Below are positions 36,000 through 40,434 of a stretch of DNA of 40,434 bases, piece after piece. Source of the DNA: Vitrella brassicaformis (Eukaryota; Sar; Vitrellaceae); NCBI GenBank assembly GCA_001179505.1, contig CDMY01000022.1:121385-161818 (forward strand). The letters are read 5' to 3'. The notes beneath the pieces were generated by a model, which was not told the DNA's origin, did no database searches, and saw only the letters and a program-made list of their open reading frames with translations. A program made the position numbers and the translations under genes. How positions within the stretch are numbered: the first letter of the stretch is position 1; each line of letters opens with the position of its first letter.

Positions 36000-38900
36000 A
36001 TGTCTTCACGGGGCCGTGGTCGAAGCCGAGGAGGGAGGCGGAGAGAGGCGCCCGCCGCTACAAATGCTGCTGGGCATGATGGTTACACTTTCTATGATGT
36101 GAGCAGCAAGCACTCACTGCTAGCATCTGTCTGTGGCCGGGCCGGCAACAGACATCCCTTCCCTATCCCTTCCGCTTCTCCCTCTGTCTGTCCAGGCGGG
36201 AGGCCCCTCTAGCGATGACGATGGGATGCCGTCACTCGTGGAGGATAGTGACGCCATCACGGTCGGCCGGCCACAAGACACACACACATACACACGCAGC
36301 CCTCGCCACACGCATCTGTGCTTGTGCGTCGTCATCATCTTTTCAGGCACTGTCAGCGCCACCCGACCCCGCTGGCCGCAACGAGAGGAGCACAGGGGCA
36401 GCCGCAGCAGCAGCCGCAGCATCCGACGGCGGCATGCCCGGCCTGGTGCCATCCCCCGACATGGTCTCCTCACCCGGCTCGCCCGAGGAGGAGTCGAACG
36501 TCGATGGCTGGCGAGGCAATGCTGCCGTTCGGAGCACCTCACATGCGTCTACACAGCGGGAGGGCAGCCAGGGGTCGGTGGCGTCCACTCATCGAGGTGA
36601 CAGCCCACCAGCGGCCGTGGCGGCCCGCAGCAGCGGCCCGAGGGCTACCGCCACTCAGTCGCAATCGCAAAGGCCGCAGGGGTTATTCGGTAAGGCACAA
36701 CACAACACAACACACCTCTTGCGTGCCCATGCACCTCCCTCCCTCCCTCCGTGTATGTTAGGCAACATCCCTCTTCGCAGTTTAGCGACGCCTTCGGGTT
36801 TCAGTCTCAATCTTCGTGGAATAGCGTCGGGTCTGGGGACTGCTCGCGATGCACAGCCACCACCGGGGCAGGAGCCCTCCACCAGCAGCAGCGCAGCAGC
36901 TGCGGATGCGGGTGGTGGGATAGGCCCGTTGAGGGGCCAGTTCGCCAGCGCCGTCCAGATGGGTGCCCTCGACCCCCAATACCGCCGGTTCAGCGGCCAA
37001 GCGGGCGGCGACGGCCTTGTCGACTTCCATGACGACTACGACGACGACGATGATGACGACGATGACATTGTGGATGTGGAGTCCGACGGGTCGCAAGACT
37101 CCCTGCCGCCCCTCGCCGGTCCAGAGGACGACGCACCGCCCCCGCCACTCGGGCACGACTTCACGTTCGGAAGCGGCCCTGCGGGGATGCCGAACCCGTT
37201 CTTCGGCATGATGGCTGGCGGGCAGGTGGTCACGGGCGGCGCGGGGGGCGGCGGAAGGGCGACGGGGAGAGGGAGGGGTCAGGCGAGCTCGGCCAGCAGC
37301 CGCGGTGGTGGTGGTGGTTGTGGTGGAAGCAGTAGTGGTGCACCGGCAGCCGCAGCGGCCCGCAGCGAGAGTGCATATGAGCAGGAGATGTAAGTCAGGA
37401 GGGAGGGAGGGAGGGGTGACTCGACAGACCATCCTCAGTGTTGTGTCATCTTGCGTGTTGTGTTGTGTGTGATGCATGCCATGCAGTCGTGAGACGAGGG
37501 AGCGGCTGGGCCACTGTTTGGCGAAGCTGGAGGCCGAGGTGGAGGCCAAGGAGGAGCTCCAGCAAGAGAACGACAACCACAAGCGCCACAAGAAAGAGAT
37601 GCAGGAGGAACTCAACGAACGAAAACGGTACACACACACACTACACACACGCACACACACACACACACAGGCACACTCCCTCCCTCCTCGCTCTCTGTGG
37701 TGTGGTGTGGTCATTTCTTTCAGGCGTGAGGAGAGGTTTGAGCAGGAGCGCGCCCAGTGGGACCAGGAGCGGGCCAAGTTGCAGCAGGAGCTGCGTGACG
37801 CCAAGAGGGGGCCTTCCTCAGCCGCGGCGGCTGCGGCTGCATCAGCAGCGCCTGCAGCAGCTGCAGCGGCTGCCACGCACAGGTGATCAAAACGACACAC
37901 ACACACACGCATGCCACACAGGCGGCCATGTGTGTGTGTGTGTGTCTGTGTGTGTAGGTTGGAGGTCGAGGTGGAGCGGCTCAACGAGGAGATGAGAAAG
38001 AAGAACCAGAAGATCGAAAACCAGAAGAACCACATCACGAACGTGGAGGCCAGGTGGGTGGGCGGAGGCACGCGCAACGCAACAGACACACACAGCACAG
38101 CACAGCAAAGGCCACACACTTGGATGGATGGATGGATGCGTGCATGTGTGGATGTGTGTGTGTGTGTGTGTGTGTGTGCAGTCACAAGGCAAAGGTCGAG
38201 GGTTTGGAGAAGAGTGTCCAGGACCTGAGGGCCAAGGAGAGGGCGGCCAACGTCAGTCTATCAGCCAGACAGCATACCATACACAGACGCAATTTTGTCA
38301 TTGGTTGTCTCTGTCTGTGTGTCCGTCGGTCTGTCTGTCTGTGTGTCTGTGTGTCTGTCTGTGTCTGTCTGTGCAGGAGGCCAAGCGAGCAGCGGAGCGT
38401 GACCGTGACAGGGCGAGGGGCGAAATGGCCGCAATCGACCGTGTGCGAGACGAGTGAGCAGCACACATACACACACATCCACCCAGACCCCACCCACCAC
38501 TTGTCTGCGTGTGTCTGCCTGTGGGCAGGTTGCGGGTCGAGAGGGACCGCGTCCAGACCCTCAACGAGGAGCTGCAGACCACCCGGCAGCAGCGGGATGA
38601 CATGCAGCAGCAGCGCGACACGTAACTGGACGGACGGGACGACACAGCAATACCACAGAGAGATTGACAGACTATCACATCTGATCTATCAGGGCACGTA
38701 ACGAGACGGAGGCCGTTCGAACCGAGAAGGACACCGAGAGGGACGAACTTCGCGGGCGGCTGCAGCGCCAGATCGAGCAGCTGGAGCTGGAGCTCGCCAA
38801 GGCCAAGTCCGCCACTGAGGCCGCAGAGAACGAGAAAGCCGCCCTCAACGCCGATATGGAGCGACGCGAGCAGCAAATCGGGCAGCTGGAGAAACGGTGG

Positions 38901-40434
38901 GCGGGGAGCACAAAGCGCATGGGCGAGGTCATCTCTGTGTTGGTGTTGGTCGCCGTTCAGGCTGGAGGAGGAGAGCCGTCACAAGGCCACGCTACATCAG
39001 CTGCAGCGCCAGCACAGACAGACGTGAGCAAAGGACCACCGTCATGGGATGGATGTGGTGCTGCACACCGCGACATCCATGGCCCTTCTGTGTGTGTGTG
39101 TGTGGATGCAGTTTGGAGGAGAACAGGCGCATGGTGTCGCGCACGGAGCAGCTGGAGCAGGCCGTGGCGGCCATGCAGAAGACGCCCGTGTCCGACGCAC
39201 ACACCCACAGCGACGACCCCGCCACACTCAAGGCCGCACTCAAGCAAATGGAGCAAGACAGAAACCGGTCACACACACACACACAGCACATGGCTCATCG
39301 CTGCACATGGGTCTCTGGATGTGTGTGTGTGGTGTGTTGGGTGTGTTGGGTGTGTTGTGTGTCGATGAATGCTGCAGGCTCGAGAGCGACCAGCGTAGCG
39401 AGATCAAGCAGGGGTACCAGCAGCTGCAGAAGAGCATCCGGGAGATCCGGCGGCTGAGAGAGGAGCTCAAGAGGGCCAAGGCCAACCCACACGGCATCGC
39501 ATTCCCCACCGAGATCGAGCAGCAACACCTCCTACAAGTCAATCGGTGAGCCATTGAGCCGTTGAGCCACGTACCCCACCCCACACCACCACACCATCAC
39601 GCCACAGAGCCACACGAATGTTCGGTTCTGTCGGCTGCGTTTGTGTGATCAATCAGGGTGCCCGACCTGCCCGACGACATGCAACAGCATGAGGACTACG
39701 CGAGGGATCTCCACCGCGCCAGGCAGACCCTCCGCGAGCAAGAGCAACGTCTCGCGGCTGAGAAGGCCCGCATCGACGAGGGCATGCAGGCCGCCATGCG
39801 AAACATGCGGGCGGCCATGGGACGCGCGGCCGAGTGCAGGCAGCGCATCGACAAGGCCCTCAAGGGGGTGCGTGACGAGCAGGGCCGTGCTGAGGAGCTG
39901 GAGGAGCAGGTGCAGTGGGAGATGGATCATGCAGCCTACAGGATGAGCGAGCCGGACAGGCAGAGGGAACTCAAGGTACGTGACCACACTCTCTCGGACA
40001 CACACACACACACAGACTATTTCCCCGGACGCCTTGATTGCCAATCCTTCTGTCCCTCTCTCTCTGTTCTGTGTGTGGTTCTCGTGTGTATGTGTGCGAC
40101 GTCACCTCAGGAGGTCACAGAGAAGGTGGAGGCGAAAGAGAAAGAGAGAGAGTGTATTGCCTGTTATGAGAGCCCCAAGAAGGTGGCCTTCGTTTACAGC
40201 CCCATCGACAACTACCCGGCCCATCTCAAGAACTACGAGAAGGAGCAGGAGGACCTCAGGCGCAGGAAGGAGGAACAACGCAAAAGGGACGAAGAGAACA
40301 GGAGGAGGAACGGGCCACCGGCTGCTGCTGCTGCTGCTGCTGCGGCCTCGTCGAGCTCGTATGAACCGATGTCGCTGACGCCTGCGCCCTCCCGCCCGAC
40401 AGACGGTTTCTGGCGCAGCTGCCTCCTCCTGGTA
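36000..40434 (+). CDS. Large coiled-coil protein with the first half of an interrupted RING-like finger (3' end outside window)
   Basis: About 15 exons, ATG at 36000. N-terminus: Arg/Gly-rich (SSRGRGRSRGGRRR). Then a disordered Ser/Pro/Ala region, an Asp run (DDDDDDDDD, near 37042-37070), DSLPPLAGPEDD, a Phe/Gly patch (FTFGSGPAGMPNPFFGMM) and a Gly/Arg-rich part (GGGGRATGRGRGQ). From about 37490 to 40130 most exons encode coiled coil: LEAEVEAKEELQQEN, VEVERLNEEMRKKNQKIEN, ELQTTRQQRDDMQQQ, LQRQIEQLELELAKAK, IREIRRLREELKRAK, ARDLHRARQTLREQEQRLAA. The last exon has CIACYESPKKVAFVYSP, an Arg/Glu/Lys stretch, a run of about nine alanines and then serines, and FWRSC, with the window ending at a GT. 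This matches the facing gene block for block, so the missing part should hold the remaining cysteine pairs. Function unproven; a structural or E3-ligase scaffold is possible. Confidence 0.75.

Noticed and set aside
36782-38185. A 467-codon open frame on the minus strand
   Set aside because: It is the antisense of the Asp- and Gly-rich and coiled-coil exons. It runs straight through several repeat-filled introns and reads as Ser/Cys/Val repeats.

Overview
The window looks like nuclear DNA of a photosynthetic or recently photosynthetic alveolate, most likely a chromerid such as Vitrella brassicaformis. That placement is inference from gene content and architecture; no database was searched. The supporting signs are: very intron-dense genes (about one intron per 60-200 coding bases, introns mostly 50-150 bp, GT-AG, full of CA, TG, GA and CAGA repeats); an apicomplexan-type membrane-anchored cyclic-nucleotide phosphodiesterase; a MAP kinase with the unusual T-G-H activation motif; an Elp3 with a C-terminal membrane anchor; and a carotenoid oxygenase.

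I see 13 protein genes, two of them cut by the window ends. In order: MORN-repeat protein (-, partial), cyclic-nucleotide phosphodiesterase (+), unknown multi-pass membrane protein (-), MAPK2-like kinase (+), Elp3 (-), carotenoid oxygenase (+), PPP4R2-like phosphatase subunit (-), secreted alpha/beta hydrolase (+), MFS transporter (-), BTB-like protein (+), METTL21-type lysine methyltransferase (+), RING-like coiled-coil protein (-), and a second coiled-coil protein with the same split zinc-finger start (+, partial). No RNA genes, transposons, CRISPR arrays or bacterial-style operons were recognised.

The layout is very regular. Twelve of the 13 genes form six head-to-head pairs, with start-to-start gaps of about 120-490 bp. 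Pairs meet their neighbours tail-to-tail across 0.4-1.9 kb repeat-rich spacers; the methyltransferase is the single extra gene. The divergent gaps are probably bidirectional promoters. Four of the six contain the octamer AAGCTCGC in one or other orientation, and three gene starts carry telomere-repeat-like AAACCC units.

The genes do not form one pathway. Several are regulatory: cyclic-nucleotide breakdown, an apicomplexan-type MAP kinase, a PP4 phosphatase subunit, tRNA-modifying Elp3, a protein methyltransferase and two ubiquitin-ligase-like coiled-coil proteins. The strongest leads are the promoter octamer and telo-box-like elements, the alternating divergent layout, the paralogous interrupted RING pair with a shared intron position, the tail-anchored Elp3, the TGH kinase, a 29-bp-arm hairpin in a gene-free spacer, and introns whose two ends carry complementary CA and TG repeats.

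Exon joins were read by eye from GT-AG sites and frame continuity. Those of the phosphodiesterase and the kinase are the most secure. The 5' end of the phosphodiesterase, the 3' end of the MFS gene and one internal join of the unknown membrane protein are unsettled.
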